A DNA stretch of 64,000 nt from Candidatus Nitrosotenuis chungbukensis (GTDB lineage: Archaea; Thermoproteota; Nitrososphaeria; Nitrososphaerales; Nitrosopumilaceae): the NCBI RefSeq assembly GCF_000685395.1, contig NZ_AVSQ01000012.1, forward strand, positions 1-64,000. Direction: 5' to 3'. Positions 1 through 8,758 of this stretch are shown one piece after another. Made by a program: the position numbers and the translations under genes. Position 1 is the stretch's first letter, and the number at the start of each line of letters is the position of its first letter. Under the pieces are notes generated by a model. The model saw only the letters and a program-made list of their open reading frames with translations, did not search any database and was not told the origin of the DNA.

Positions 1-47
1 AACGCCAAGTACCTTCAGTAACAACTACAGTAGTGGATCTAGGATAA
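1..47 (+). CDS. 3' end of an upstream gene (partial)
   Basis: An open frame enters from the left edge and stops at TAA 45-47; its last residues read V-P-S-V-T-T-T-V-V-D-L-G. It ends 16 bp before the next start, as expected for an upstream member of the archaellum cluster. A beta-rich, Thr/Val-rich tail would suit an archaellin or another surface protein, but fifteen codons are too few to identify it. Confidence 0.35.
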   Translation, partial: RQVPSVTTTVVDLG

Positions 48-63
48 ACAATGGAGTGATCAC

Positions 64-1383
64 ATGTTCGCTCCAAGCAACCTTTTTTCTTTTTTAATAA
101 AAACACTGTCAAGTTTACCGGAGAAATTCCGTATGTTTGTTACAGGCAGTGTAATTGGAATCTATATCCTAGTTTTATACAAAATGTTTCCAGAACTTTT
201 GTTTGATATCAATAATTCAATATTCTATTTTGTAATTCCAGTAAGCGTTATAGCTTCTGTAATGATCGTATTGCCAAAATTAACGATCAAAAATAAATCA
301 AGTATGCAAAACACAGCACCTACTACAAATGATGCTGATTCTTTATTAAATGAGTTAATCACGGAACCATCACAACCATCCACTCAAGATGCCACTGTAT
401 CACCAGAGGAAGAAAAAATTGACGTTTCTGCAATTGGAGGCAACAATTCTGAGCTTGATGCATTGCTTGCAGGCACTAACTTGGCCATTGATGATACTGT
501 AACTACTGATCAAGTCAGCGTCACTCCTATAATGACAGGATTTGACGAGAACAAAATCCGTGATCTAATTGACCAAAAATTTGAACCGGTAGAAAAAGAT
601 CTAACCACTTTCAAAAAAGACCTAAACAAAATCAAAGAAGACATGAAAATAACAAAGGAAAGCGTTGATACTCTAACCGAATCATTTGAAGGAACGCTAA
701 CTGATATGAAGGCATTCCAGGCAGAAATCTCAAATCCGCTTAATTTCATGAGAAAATACTTTGAGGCATTAGATCTCTCAAACCTATCAGATCCATCATT
801 GCCGTTACGACAAGGAGTATTACAAGCAAATCTAAATGCACAAAATAGCCAAATAGCTAGCAACCAAGCACAGAACACAGCAGCGCCTGTCCCACAAGTT
901 CAAAACAATCCAATGCCGGTAATGGTGCAAAACTCCGGTGCAAACACCCAGACAGCTCCACCGTCTCCAAGTCAGCCAACCTCAATAGTTCAGGGCAGTG
1001 AAATGGATAACCTTGTACATGGAACGGATCTTGGGCCGATGGATTCCGTAATGAAGCCTCTGTTCAGTGGAAATCTGTCTGTTGCAAACATGATGGCAAT
1101 AATTGAGCTTGTAGGAGAAATGTTTGAAGAAAAAGGAGATGACTGCATCGATTTACTAGTGGAGCAATGCAAGTTAATGGGGTTAAAGGCAGAAGACGAA
1201 CACACAATTTACAACATTATAGACATGCTCAAGAATTCCGGCATGTCGACCGAAGAGTCAATATCACAATTATACCGATTTGCAAAAATTGTTGGGCTCA
1301 ACGACAGGGAGGCAGATGCTTATTATGCAAGATTAACTGCGCATAAAAAAACTGGCACGAGACGTGACCAGAGGGGTGACTAA
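64..1383 (+). CDS. Archaellum-cluster membrane/coiled-coil protein with FliM-like peptides (ArlX/ArlCDE position)
   Basis: 439 aa, ATG preceded by GGAGTG. Seen: two hydrophobic segments near the N-terminus (about residues 26-45 and 52-72); a cytoplasmic linker with N-S-E-L-D-A-L-L-A-G at 128-137; a charged coiled coil (about 165-225); a Gln/Asn/Pro-rich linker (about 250-305); a second related peptide S-E-M-D-N-L-V-H-G (312-320); and a helical C-terminal domain (about 325-435). It stops 2 bp before arlG, so it is co-transcribed with the motor genes. Crenarchaeal ArlX is a membrane-anchored coiled-coil ring protein and euryarchaeal ArlC/D/E link the motor to CheY via CheF; this protein sits where those would be. 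The C-terminal domain has only a vague likeness to ArlD/E. The peptides resemble the CheY-binding peptide of bacterial FliM. Role in the motor/switch is inferred. Confidence 0.7.
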   Translation: MFAPSNLFSFLIKTLSSLPEKFRMFVTGSVIGIYILVLYKMFPELLFDINNSIFYFVIPVSVIASVMIVLPKLTIKNKSSMQNTAPTTNDADSLLNELITEPSQPSTQDATVSPEEEKIDVSAIGGNNSELDALLAGTNLAIDDTVTTDQVSVTPIMTGFDENKIRDLIDQKFEPVEKDLTTFKKDLNKIKEDMKITKESVDTLTESFEGTLTDMKAFQAEISNPLNFMRKYFEALDLSNLSDPSLPLRQGVLQANLNAQNSQIASNQAQNTAAPVPQVQNNPMPVMVQNSGANTQTAPPSPSQPTSIVQGSEMDNLVHGTDLGPMDSVMKPLFSGNLSVANMMAIIELVGEMFEEKGDDCIDLLVEQCKLMGLKAEDEHTIYNIIDMLKNSGMSTEESISQLYRFAKIVGLNDREADAYYARLTAHKKTGTRRDQRGD

Positions 1384-1385
1384 CC

Positions 1386-1859
1386 ATGGCATCTGGTGTA
1401 ATGACAGAAGCAATTTTGATTATCGCGTCCATTGTAGTTGCAACATCAGTTGCGGGAATAGTAATGTCAAAAGTTGGCTCTTTTGAATCAACATTTACAG
1501 CTACTTCAGAAAGTCAAAAAAACATAATGCTTACAAAACTTGCAATTCCTTATGCTATTCAAAATGCTACATCGACAACCATTATAGAAGTCTGGGTAAA
1601 AAATGTCGGTATTGATCCTGTAACTAATCCTACATCTATGGATGTTTATTTTGGTCCAATTGATTCTCTAAAGAGATATCAGTATGATACATCTGCTACA
1701 GATGATACATGGAAATTCAAAACTTTGCCCACAATAATTCAGAAATCAGATGCAGTTCAAATTAGAATAACTGAAACTAGTCTATCCGCTGGCACTTATA
1801 TGGTAAGAGTCACTGCTCCAAACGGTGTTTACTCTGATTACATATTTTCAATTTCTTAA
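1386..1859 (+). CDS. arlG: Archaellum stator-type protein ArlG (FlaG)
   Basis: 157 aa. The N-terminus has one hydrophobic helix (about residues 8-27) without a long signal peptide, followed by a beta-rich domain containing W-V-K-N-V-G (about 68-73), a pattern typical of ArlG/ArlF-type archaellin-like domains. In characterised archaea ArlG and ArlF form the extracytoplasmic anchor that binds the S-layer and lets the archaellum rotate. It lies between the membrane coiled-coil gene and arlF, the usual cluster order. The assignment to ArlG rather than ArlF rests on order and on the short hydrophobic start. Confidence 0.8.
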   Translation: MASGVMTEAILIIASIVVATSVAGIVMSKVGSFESTFTATSESQKNIMLTKLAIPYAIQNATSTTIIEVWVKNVGIDPVTNPTSMDVYFGPIDSLKRYQYDTSATDDTWKFKTLPTIIQKSDAVQIRITETSLSAGTYMVRVTAPNGVYSDYIFSIS

Positions 1860-1880
1860 TTATATGGAGAGAATATCAAA

Positions 1881-2384
1881 TTGGGACTAAGTATTGCCAT
1901 ATCTGGAGGTATAGTGATGTTTACACTGGTCTCCATATTGTTTTTGTTACCTGGTTTGACTGACAAGACTGCTTCCATAACAGAAGCATCATCAAAGATG
2001 TCACAAATAGATAACTCAATATTAAAAACAAACATCAGCGTAAGTGGTTTAACTAGAATTGACAATGATAACTATGACTTTAATTTAACAAATTTAGGAT
2101 TAGAAAAATTATGGGACTATGAAAAATTCACAGTGATCATATCATACAGTGATGGCCCTAATATAGCAACTCGTGTTCTCACATATGGTGGCGCATGTTC
2201 AGGATATCCATCTGCAAATCAATGGTGTCGCCAATCCATAAGCTCTGATAACATAGATTCTGGCATACTTAATACAAACGAAATAATGTCAGCAAGGGTC
2301 ACAGTTAATCCAACCTCGAGTGCTGTTACAGCGACCATTGTTGTATCTACAGACAATGGAGTAATTGCAACTCAGACTATCTAG
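1881..2384 (+). CDS. arlF: Archaellum stator protein ArlF (FlaF)
   Basis: 167 aa from TTG at 1881; no better ATG is in frame nearby. One N-terminal TM helix (about residues 7-24, I-S-G-G-I-V-M-F-T-L) is followed by a beta-sandwich-like domain with L-T-N-L-G-L-E-K-L-W (about 71-80) and two Cys near residues 112-122 that could form a disulphide outside the membrane. ArlF is the S-layer-binding component of the archaellum stator. It follows arlG by 21 bp and probably shares its transcript. Confidence 0.78.
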   Translation: MGLSIAISGGIVMFTLVSILFLLPGLTDKTASITEASSKMSQIDNSILKTNISVSGLTRIDNDNYDFNLTNLGLEKLWDYEKFTVIISYSDGPNIATRVLTYGGACSGYPSANQWCRQSISSDNIDSGILNTNEIMSARVTVNPTSSAVTATIVVSTDNGVIATQTI

Positions 2385-2504
2385 TTTCTAATTTCGTTCG
2401 AAAAGACCAAACACTATCTTATATCAAATTTTTCTTAAAAGCTGTCGTGAACTTCGTATTTGAATTATCGTATATTGTGGATTATGATCGCCTGAGGTGC
2501 TTAA
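2385..2504 (+). promoter_or_regulatory. arlF-arlH spacer, possible internal promoter
   Basis: A 120-bp spacer interrupts an otherwise tight cluster. It holds TTCGAAAAGACCAAACAC (2397-2414 region), then an AT-rich TATA-like stretch (CTTATATC near 2417-2424), and a purine-rich GAGGTG just before the TTG start of arlH. The CAAACAC part resembles the end of the chemotaxis box found elsewhere in the window, but the dyad half is missing. A second transcription start for arlHIJ is plausible and not proven. Confidence 0.3.
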
Positions 2505-3206
2505 TTGACTGACATTATCCCGTGCGGAAACGAAGAAGTAGACAGGCAGTTTGGAGGGGGCATACCATTTCCAACTCTGATGTTAATTGAAGGCGATCAT
2601 GGAACTGGAAAAAGTGCACTATGCGCCCAATTCATGAAAGGACTTCTAGCATCGGACAAAAGAGTTCTCTGTGTTACAGAAAACACCGTCAAAGAATACA
2701 TCGAAAACATGAAATCAATTACATTCAATTTTTCAACAGCATTCTTACGCAATAGGCTAACAATCATGCCGTTGCATATGTATGGAGTGCAATGGAATAA
2801 AGAACAATCCTCGTTTCTCTTACCTGTAATTGGACGATACATTGGTAACAGCTTCAAGGAACACAACTGCGTTGTAATCGATTCTTTGTCACTATTGACA
2901 GTTTTCTCAGATGCCAGTCGAATCTTGGAATTTTTCACGCAATGCAAATATCTTGTAGCACGGGGAATGAGCATCATACTGACAATTCATCCCGAAGACA
3001 TACCCCCGGACTTGAGAATGAGGGTGAAAGGAGGAGTTGACGTGTACCTAAAGCTTGGCTCCACTAACATTGGTGGAAGGGATGTCAAAACTCTAAAAAT
3101 TGTAAAACTAATCGGTTCAAAAGAAAACACAGACTCTGGTTTTGCGTTTGACATAGACATGACATTTGGAATAAAGATCGTGCCAATATCCATGGCAAAC
3201 GCCTAG
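2505..3206 (+). CDS. arlH: ArlH, KaiC-like ATP-binding regulator of the archaellum motor
   Basis: 233 aa from TTG, preceded by GAGGTG. RecA/KaiC-like fold: Walker A G-D-H-G-T-G-K-S at residues 30-37 and a Walker B-like strand C-V-V-I-D-S-L-S-L-L at about 122-131. Length matches archaeal ArlH (about 230 aa). ArlH binds ATP and interacts with the hexameric ATPase ArlI under the platform protein ArlJ. It is followed directly by arlI and arlJ. Confidence 0.93.
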   Translation: MTDIIPCGNEEVDRQFGGGIPFPTLMLIEGDHGTGKSALCAQFMKGLLASDKRVLCVTENTVKEYIENMKSITFNFSTAFLRNRLTIMPLHMYGVQWNKEQSSFLLPVIGRYIGNSFKEHNCVVIDSLSLLTVFSDASRILEFFTQCKYLVARGMSIILTIHPEDIPPDLRMRVKGGVDVYLKLGSTNIGGRDVKTLKIVKLIGSKENTDSGFAFDIDMTFGIKIVPISMANA

Positions 3207-3232
3207 GGTGAGTTTAATGGAGGATTCAGAAT

Positions 3233-4906
3233 TTGCCATTTGACTTCTCGCAGATAAGAGATCAAAAGTTTATTGACGAGCTAAAGAAATCCCCTCACCT
3301 ACTAAATCACATTGAAAACTATACTGCGAGGGGCAATCCCCTGCCACTTTTTACCGAGCAGTTGCAGGCTGAGCACAAGAAACTCAAAGAACCAAACCTG
3401 CTGTATCCGATAGCAGAGCAGGTCTACATCCACATCAACCCGCACACTTCGTCTGATGATGGCTACATGGAATATGTGATAGTCGAGCCTGATGCCCCAG
3501 ACAGAAAAATCATGGAATGCGCAGACAAGATGTTTGCAGTCCAATCGGCAGATCTAATTCCTCCAGTTGAAATCACAGAGCGATTTAACATGGTTGAGAC
3601 TTATCTCAAAGAACATGTGGATCTTACCGATGCTGCGGTAAATTATGATACCATAGGCGACATATACAAGCTAAAGACTCTCCCTGTACAGAAAAAAGAC
3701 TGGGTTGGACTAAGGCATCATTTTTTGCAAAGAAGAGCAGGAGTCGGCATACTAGATCCGTTTCTTGCTGATCCGAATCTAGAAGACATATCAATTATTG
3801 GAGCTGGAAACGTTTACGTAATTCACAAATCATTTGGCGCACTCAAATCTCCGCTATTTCTTGGTGTGGAAGAAATCGACGAACTAATCATTAGCATGTC
3901 AGAGCAATTTGGAAAAACAGTATCTCACGCAAAGCCAGTAGTTGACGCAGTACTTCCTGACGGATCTAGAATTAACATTGTGTTTGGCAAAGATATCAGC
4001 AGAAGGGGAACCAACGCAACAATAAGAAAATTTGCAAGCACTCCACTTTCCATTACACAAGTTTTGTCATCAAAGGCACTTGACTTTAGGGAGGCAGCAT
4101 ACATGTGGATGATGCTAGCAGAAGGAATGAGTGTCTTCATCAACGGAGAAACAGCATCTGGAAAAACTACAACGTTGATGGCACTTACTGCGTTTATTCC
4201 ATCAAACTGGAAAATAGTGACAATTGAGGATACACCAGAACTTACACTACCTCACTCTAACTGGATTACCGAAGCAACTAGGGATACCGGACATGAAAAT
4301 TCAAGTGTAACCATGTTTGACTTGTTAAAAGCGGCGTTAAGACAGAGACCGAACTATATCTTTGTAGGAGAAATTAGAGGTGCAGAAGCAAACATTGCGT
4401 TTCAAGCAATGCAGACTGGTCACCCAGTGGTTAGTACATTCCACGCAGCAAACATGACTGCACTGATTCAGAGAATTACAAACCCTCCGATGCTCATACC
4501 AAAAACAAACGTAGAAAACTTAAACATCGGACTGTTCCAAGGCGCAGTTCAGGGACCTGGAGGAAAAAGAGTAAGAAGAGTTCTTTCAATTAATGAAATC
4601 CTAGGTTATAACCCAGAAGGCGGAAACATAATGTTCATTCCTGTCTTTAACTGGGATCCGGGAACAGACGAAGTAAAGTTCAGGGGCAAGGGAAGCAGCG
4701 CACTGTTTGTTCAAAAAGTACTTGAAAAACGAGGAATGCACAAAAAAGACGAAGGCCTGCTGTATGAAGAACTAGAGCTGCGAGCAAAAATCTTGCAGAG
4801 AATGATGGAAAAAAGAATTTTCAACTTTTATGATGTCTTTGATTCCATATCTCACTGTAGAGAGATAGGTCTTGATGCATTTTACAAGGAACTTGAATCA
4901 CTATGA
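3233..4906 (+). CDS. arlI: ArlI, hexameric ATPase for archaellum assembly and rotation
   Basis: 557 aa from TTG, a normal ArlI length. Type II/IV secretion ATPase: Walker A G-E-T-A-S-G-K-T-T-T starts at residue 304; acidic Asp box E-D-T-P-E-L at about 333; Walker B-like F-V-G-E-I-R-G at about 380; His box with T-G-H-P-V-V-S-T-F-H. The N-terminal approximately 180 residues are the archaellum-specific domain. It powers archaellin assembly and filament rotation. Its stop overlaps the arlJ start by 4 bp (ATGA), so the two are translationally coupled. Confidence 0.95.
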   Translation: MPFDFSQIRDQKFIDELKKSPHLLNHIENYTARGNPLPLFTEQLQAEHKKLKEPNLLYPIAEQVYIHINPHTSSDDGYMEYVIVEPDAPDRKIMECADKMFAVQSADLIPPVEITERFNMVETYLKEHVDLTDAAVNYDTIGDIYKLKTLPVQKKDWVGLRHHFLQRRAGVGILDPFLADPNLEDISIIGAGNVYVIHKSFGALKSPLFLGVEEIDELIISMSEQFGKTVSHAKPVVDAVLPDGSRINIVFGKDISRRGTNATIRKFASTPLSITQVLSSKALDFREAAYMWMMLAEGMSVFINGETASGKTTTLMALTAFIPSNWKIVTIEDTPELTLPHSNWITEATRDTGHENSSVTMFDLLKAALRQRPNYIFVGEIRGAEANIAFQAMQTGHPVVSTFHAANMTALIQRITNPPMLIPKTNVENLNIGLFQGAVQGPGGKRVRRVLSINEILGYNPEGGNIMFIPVFNWDPGTDEVKFRGKGSSALFVQKVLEKRGMHKKDEGLLYEELELRAKILQRMMEKRIFNFYDVFDSISHCREIGLDAFYKELESL

Positions 4907-6387
4907 TACAGATACCGCTCATCAAGAATCTTACACTTGCAAACCTGCAAAAAACTGATGAAAAGTTTGTCTACTTTATGGCGTTCTTGTTTAGTATATC
5001 CACTGGTGAAATAGGTGGCATAGATCTAATCAGGACCACACGTGACACAAACTATGGAAAGTACACCAAAGCATTCAAAGAAGTATATCAGCTGGGGATC
5101 GGATGGAGCTTTGGGGTGTCCGCATCACTTGAGATGATTTCAGCAAAGGTTTCAAATGATAAACACGATGCGTTAAAACAGCTCCTGATCAAGCTGGCAC
5201 AAGTCATTCGATTAGGAGATACACTAAAGACATTTCTTGCAGACGAGCTAAAAGCAACTCTTATGACTTTCAGCATAGTATATGAAAGAAAGCTTGAAAA
5301 CCAAAAATTATTTCTGGAAATGTTTTACACCTTGATGTCGACTGCAGCCTTTATGATTTCTGCAAACTCAATTATGAGCATGCTGATGGGGCAATCAAAT
5401 TCAGAAGAAATTCTGTTGTTCTCATTTATTGGAGTAACGATAAGCATGAGCGCATTCGTCTTTATGATGTATGTCATGTTCCCGCGAGATATCCTAGGAT
5501 ACCAATCGGGAGACGAGGACCTAAAATTTAGAATCAAAGTCTACATAGCGTTAGGGGCTGGTATTGGAATCGGCCTAGTTCTTTTGGTCACTCAAATTGT
5601 GCCGAGCAGTTTGATTGTGGGAATTGCTGCCGCGCCATTGCTATATCCAGGAATGATTGCAAGAAAAATTGAAAAAAGAATCAAGGAGCTTAACGATTGG
5701 TATCCTGAATTTATTCATCACTTTGGAGAAATTTATGCCACAATCGGCTCAATTGGTAGCACGCTCGAAGCAGTATTGAGAAGCGACTTTGGACCTCTTC
5801 AAAGTCATGTGGAGCGATTTAAAAACCGAATCAAGCATAGGGTAGATCAGAAAATTAGTTTCGAGCTGTTTTCTCGTGACACTGGAAGCCAAATAATTGC
5901 AAACGGAAACGAGGTCATCTCACACGCAATGGACAAAGGAGGAAACATGGGTCTTGCAGGAAACCACGTCTCAGACATTACAGTAAAAATTAATGAGCTT
6001 AGGGCAAAGAGAGCTCAAACATCTAAGACATTTGAAACTATCATAGTAGTACTTCACGCATTAACTATGGCAGTGTTTGGTTTGATGAATAAATTGACTG
6101 GAATATTTTACGAAATGATAAAAACAGTAGATGTTTCAAATGATGCCTTGACATTAACTCCAATAGACCCAGAATTCATGGCAATGATGATGCCTGCAAT
6201 GATTCTAATGATATCCGTTATCAGCGCAATGGCACTCAAGGTTGCACAAGGTGGGCTGTACAAGACCGTATTCTATCACATAGGGATGCTAATAGTAATA
6301 GGCTCAGTTGTCATGTTTGTGATGGACGCCTTACTCTCAGACTATCTGGCCACCCATGTACTTGACTTTGTAAAGCCCGAACTCTAA
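4903..6387 (+). CDS. arlJ: ArlJ, archaellum membrane platform protein
   Basis: 494 aa, ATG inside the arlI stop. TadC/PilC-type platform protein: TM pairs around residues 140-195, a further pair at about 215-250, a basic cytoplasmic loop with K-I-E-K-R-I-K-E-L-N-D-W-Y-P-E-F typical of ArlJ, and three C-terminal TM segments (about 380-485). It forms the membrane base on which ArlI/ArlH dock. It is the last archaellum gene; a chemotaxis-type promoter follows. Confidence 0.93.
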   Translation: MIQIPLIKNLTLANLQKTDEKFVYFMAFLFSISTGEIGGIDLIRTTRDTNYGKYTKAFKEVYQLGIGWSFGVSASLEMISAKVSNDKHDALKQLLIKLAQVIRLGDTLKTFLADELKATLMTFSIVYERKLENQKLFLEMFYTLMSTAAFMISANSIMSMLMGQSNSEEILLFSFIGVTISMSAFVFMMYVMFPRDILGYQSGDEDLKFRIKVYIALGAGIGIGLVLLVTQIVPSSLIVGIAAAPLLYPGMIARKIEKRIKELNDWYPEFIHHFGEIYATIGSIGSTLEAVLRSDFGPLQSHVERFKNRIKHRVDQKISFELFSRDTGSQIIANGNEVISHAMDKGGNMGLAGNHVSDITVKINELRAKRAQTSKTFETIIVVLHALTMAVFGLMNKLTGIFYEMIKTVDVSNDALTLTPIDPEFMAMMMPAMILMISVISAMALKVAQGGLYKTVFYHIGMLIVIGSVVMFVMDALLSDYLATHVLDFVKPEL

Positions 6388-6399
6388 TCGAAAACTGTA

Positions 6400-6417
6400 T
6401 GATTGGATCAAACATAC
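6400..6417 (+). promoter_or_regulatory. Chemotaxis box 1 (upstream of cheW1)
   Basis: TGATTGGATCAAACATAC. It contains the dyad TGAT-3-ATCA followed by AACATAC, and lies 7 bp before TATATTTTT (6425-6433). cheW1 starts 60 bp downstream. Near-identical elements occur at 7543, 12450 and 43903, each before another chemotaxis unit. Position just upstream of the TATA element suggests an activator site. Confidence 0.6.
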
Positions 6418-6477
6418 ATCACTCTATATTTTTAATTCAAAAATAACATACGTGAGTAAACTCGGTAGTGACATAAC

Positions 6478-7128
6478 ATGATGGCGCAAACTGTTTCAGA
6501 TTCTTTGCAGGTTGTATCGTTTAACATAATCCACTCTTCTGGTAAGAAAGAAGATTATGCCGTTCCAATTGAGCAAGTGCGAGAAATCCGAGCAGTTGAA
6601 AAAATTACCAAAGTTCCTCATTCTGAACCTCACGTCAAAGGAATAATGAATCTCCGAGGATTAATAATTCCAGTAATTGATGTAAAGGAAAAGCTTGGGC
6701 TTGATTCTGTAAATACCAATTCTTCAAAGCAACGAATTTTGGTTGCAGAGGTAAACAATTCACTTACCGGCCTTCTCGTAGACGAAGTAGATCAGGTGAT
6801 GCGAATTCAGACAAAGGATATAGAGCCTGCACCTCAGGGTGCCTTGGAATCACATAATTATGTAAAGGGAGTTGCAAAGATCAATGAAAAGCTGATGATT
6901 CTTTTGGATGTGAGCCTCTTACTTCCCTCAAACAAAACAGAAAACACACATAATTCAAGCACTTTCCACAGGGAGTCAAAACCATTGGAAAAACCTCAAT
7001 CAGTCGAGAATTCCATTCCTAAAAACACTGAAAACCTAGGCGACATTCCACCAGAATTGGCAGCAGTGTTTAAGGAAGACGCGGACGGAATTCCCCCAAC
7101 CCAAATAATTAGAGAAGAAACAACTTAG
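6478..7128 (+). CDS. cheW: CheW1 coupling protein with a C-terminal extension
   Basis: 216 aa. The SH3-like CheW domain spans about residues 8-150, with I-R-A-V-E-K-I-T-K-V-P, the signature-like G-I-M-N-L-R-G-L-I-I-P-V-I-D and L-L-V-D-E-V-D-Q-V. It links chemoreceptors to CheA under the membrane. Unlike CheW2 it has about 65 extra polar, Pro/Ser/Glu-rich residues at the C-terminus, probably disordered. A block of about 118 bp (6717-6834) is almost identical to cheW2. ATG at 6478; a second ATG follows immediately. Confidence 0.94.
   Translation: MMAQTVSDSLQVVSFNIIHSSGKKEDYAVPIEQVREIRAVEKITKVPHSEPHVKGIMNLRGLIIPVIDVKEKLGLDSVNTNSSKQRILVAEVNNSLTGLLVDEVDQVMRIQTKDIEPAPQGALESHNYVKGVAKINEKLMILLDVSLLLPSNKTENTHNSSTFHRESKPLEKPQSVENSIPKNTENLGDIPPELAAVFKEDADGIPPTQIIREETT
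6717..6834. repeat. cheW1 copy of a near-identical cheW block
   Basis: This stretch matches 12797-12914 with three differences in about 118 bp, while the flanking parts of the two cheW genes are clearly more diverged and contain an indel. It encodes the central strands from S-S-K-Q-R-I-L-V to the I-E-P-A-P region. The pattern suggests gene conversion. Confidence 0.8.
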
Positions 7129-7241
7129 TCGTCTGACTGGTTCCAAAAACGAGTAACGTTAGGCAGTTTAGTGCCATTTTGGAGTCGATCTTTTCCAAAA
7201 AATTCCTTTCTGCTTAATATTATTCGAGGTATGGCTTGTAC

Positions 7242-7496
7242 ATGTCGTTTAAGATGCCAAAACTTGAGGATATCTATGACAAAATCGAATCTGAAGAAAG
7301 TAAACCGATGAGTCAGGCAGATGGCTACCAATGGGGACTTGATTATCTAAGTGATACAATTAGACAGCTTGAGAAGCTAGAACAAAGGGCTTTGGCAAAA
7401 AATGATCCAACATTCTACAATAATGTCAAGATATCAATACAGAGGGCACAACACGCACAGAAAGAACTCCAAGATAAACTAACCAGAACAAAATAA
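7242..7496 (+). CDS. Small helical protein of unknown function in the chemotaxis cluster
   Basis: 84 aa from ATG 7242, which has GAGGT 11 bp upstream; a TTG two codons earlier is possible but less well placed. The protein is predicted helical throughout, rich in Lys/Glu/Gln, with a heptad-like C-terminal half (about residues 38-80) and no membrane segment, Cys pair or enzyme motif. It sits between cheW1 and cheB, on the same strand. Function unknown; its position suggests a taxis accessory or adaptor. Confidence 0.75.
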   Translation: MSFKMPKLEDIYDKIESEESKPMSQADGYQWGLDYLSDTIRQLEKLEQRALAKNDPTFYNNVKISIQRAQHAQKELQDKLTRTK

Positions 7497-7542
7497 ACTA
7501 GGTTCTGCCTTAGCCGATAAATTAAGTCTCATTAGTTTTGTA

Positions 7543-7560
7543 TGATCACATCAAACACAC
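7543..7560 (+). promoter_or_regulatory. Chemotaxis box 2 (upstream of cheB)
   Basis: TGATCACATCAAACACAC, with dyad TGAT-3-ATCA. GATATATC (7566-7573) follows 5 bp downstream and is the likely TATA element. The first plausible CheB start (7694) is about 130 bp downstream, so the transcript may have a long leader, or a GTG at 7607 may be used. Confidence 0.6.
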
Positions 7561-7693
7561 TTTATGATATATCATGAATTGATTTAACGGAATTTAATGC
7601 AACTTTGTGTATTTTATTCTAATCTTATTACAATATTGGAGTATTCTTGATGATCTCATACCATATCTCTCACCAAAAAGGAAACAATGCCTA

Positions 7694-8758
7694 ATGCTAG
7701 CCAAATCTATCTCATCTCAAATCAATGTCCTGATAATCAACGATTCAAATTACATGAGCACGTTGCTGAAAGATCTTATCTCAAGTCAAACTGTGCGAGT
7801 ATGTGATATCGCAAGAGACGGTATAGACGCATTAAGAAAAATCACAGTGCAGAAACCAGATGTAATACTACTTGATCTGGAAATGCCGCGCATGGATGGA
7901 TTGACATTCATTGAAGAAATGGTCAAACGAGGAACACTGATACCGACAATTTTAGTTAGCAGTTTTAGCCAAGACGGAGCAAAGATAGTATTAGACGCAT
8001 TAGAAAATGGGGCAATTGATTTTGTACCAATTTCTCAGTTAAACCCAGAAAACATGACTATTCTAAAAGAGACATTAATTACTAAAATAAACGCCGCGGC
8101 ACAATCCGATCCACAAAAGGCAGTCTTGGAAAAAATAAAAAATCTAAAACCAAAAAGAAAGGCAATAGTTTCTCCTCAAGCTGCATCAGTTGTTGTTACA
8201 ATAGCCTCATCAACTGGCGGACCGGGAGTAGTGCAATCAATACTGTCTACATTTCCAGCAGACATCCATGCAGGAATCCTAGTTGTACAACACATGCCAA
8301 AAGGTTTCACAAAAAAATTTGCCGAAAGACTTGATGAAAATTGTGAAATAAATGTCAAAGAAGCTCAAGATGGAGACCTGATAACAGAGGGAACTGCTCT
8401 TGTTGCTCCAGGTGATCTGCACATGGAAGTAGATTCTCAACTAAAAATAAAACTCGTTGATGGACCAAAGAGATTTGGTGTTAGACCTGCTGCAAATGTA
8501 ACAATGATATCATCTGCTGAATACTTTGGAATGAATACCATTGGCGTAACGTTGACTGGAATGGGACATGACGGAGCATTTGGTATGAAGACCATAAAAA
8601 GAAGGGGTGGAAAAACTATTGCTCAGGATGAACAGTCTTCTGTAGTATTTGGCATGGCAAGAGCCGCATGTGAATTAAATGCAGTAGATAAATTATTGCC
8701 ACCAGACAAAATCTCAGAAGCAGTTTTAGAAGAGGTAAAAAAACTTGTCACAGAATAA
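7694..8758 (+). CDS. cheB: CheB, chemoreceptor methylesterase/deamidase with receiver domain
   Basis: 354 aa from ATG 7694, chosen because residues upstream of it (frame open from GTG 7607) are hydrophobic and unlike CheB. Receiver domain about residues 8-130 with phospho-acceptor D61 in L-L-D-L-E-M-P; the acidic pocket reads I-N-D rather than the usual D-D. Methylesterase domain about 165-350 with the catalytic triad S173 (S-S-T-G-G), H200 (Q-H-M-P) and D293 (G-H-D-G). It removes receptor methyl groups in adaptation. cheA begins within its last codons. Confidence 0.95.
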   Translation: MLAKSISSQINVLIINDSNYMSTLLKDLISSQTVRVCDIARDGIDALRKITVQKPDVILLDLEMPRMDGLTFIEEMVKRGTLIPTILVSSFSQDGAKIVLDALENGAIDFVPISQLNPENMTILKETLITKINAAAQSDPQKAVLEKIKNLKPKRKAIVSPQAASVVVTIASSTGGPGVVQSILSTFPADIHAGILVVQHMPKGFTKKFAERLDENCEINVKEAQDGDLITEGTALVAPGDLHMEVDSQLKIKLVDGPKRFGVRPAANVTMISSAEYFGMNTIGVTLTGMGHDGAFGMKTIKRRGGKTIAQDEQSSVVFGMARAACELNAVDKLLPPDKISEAVLEEVKKLVTE

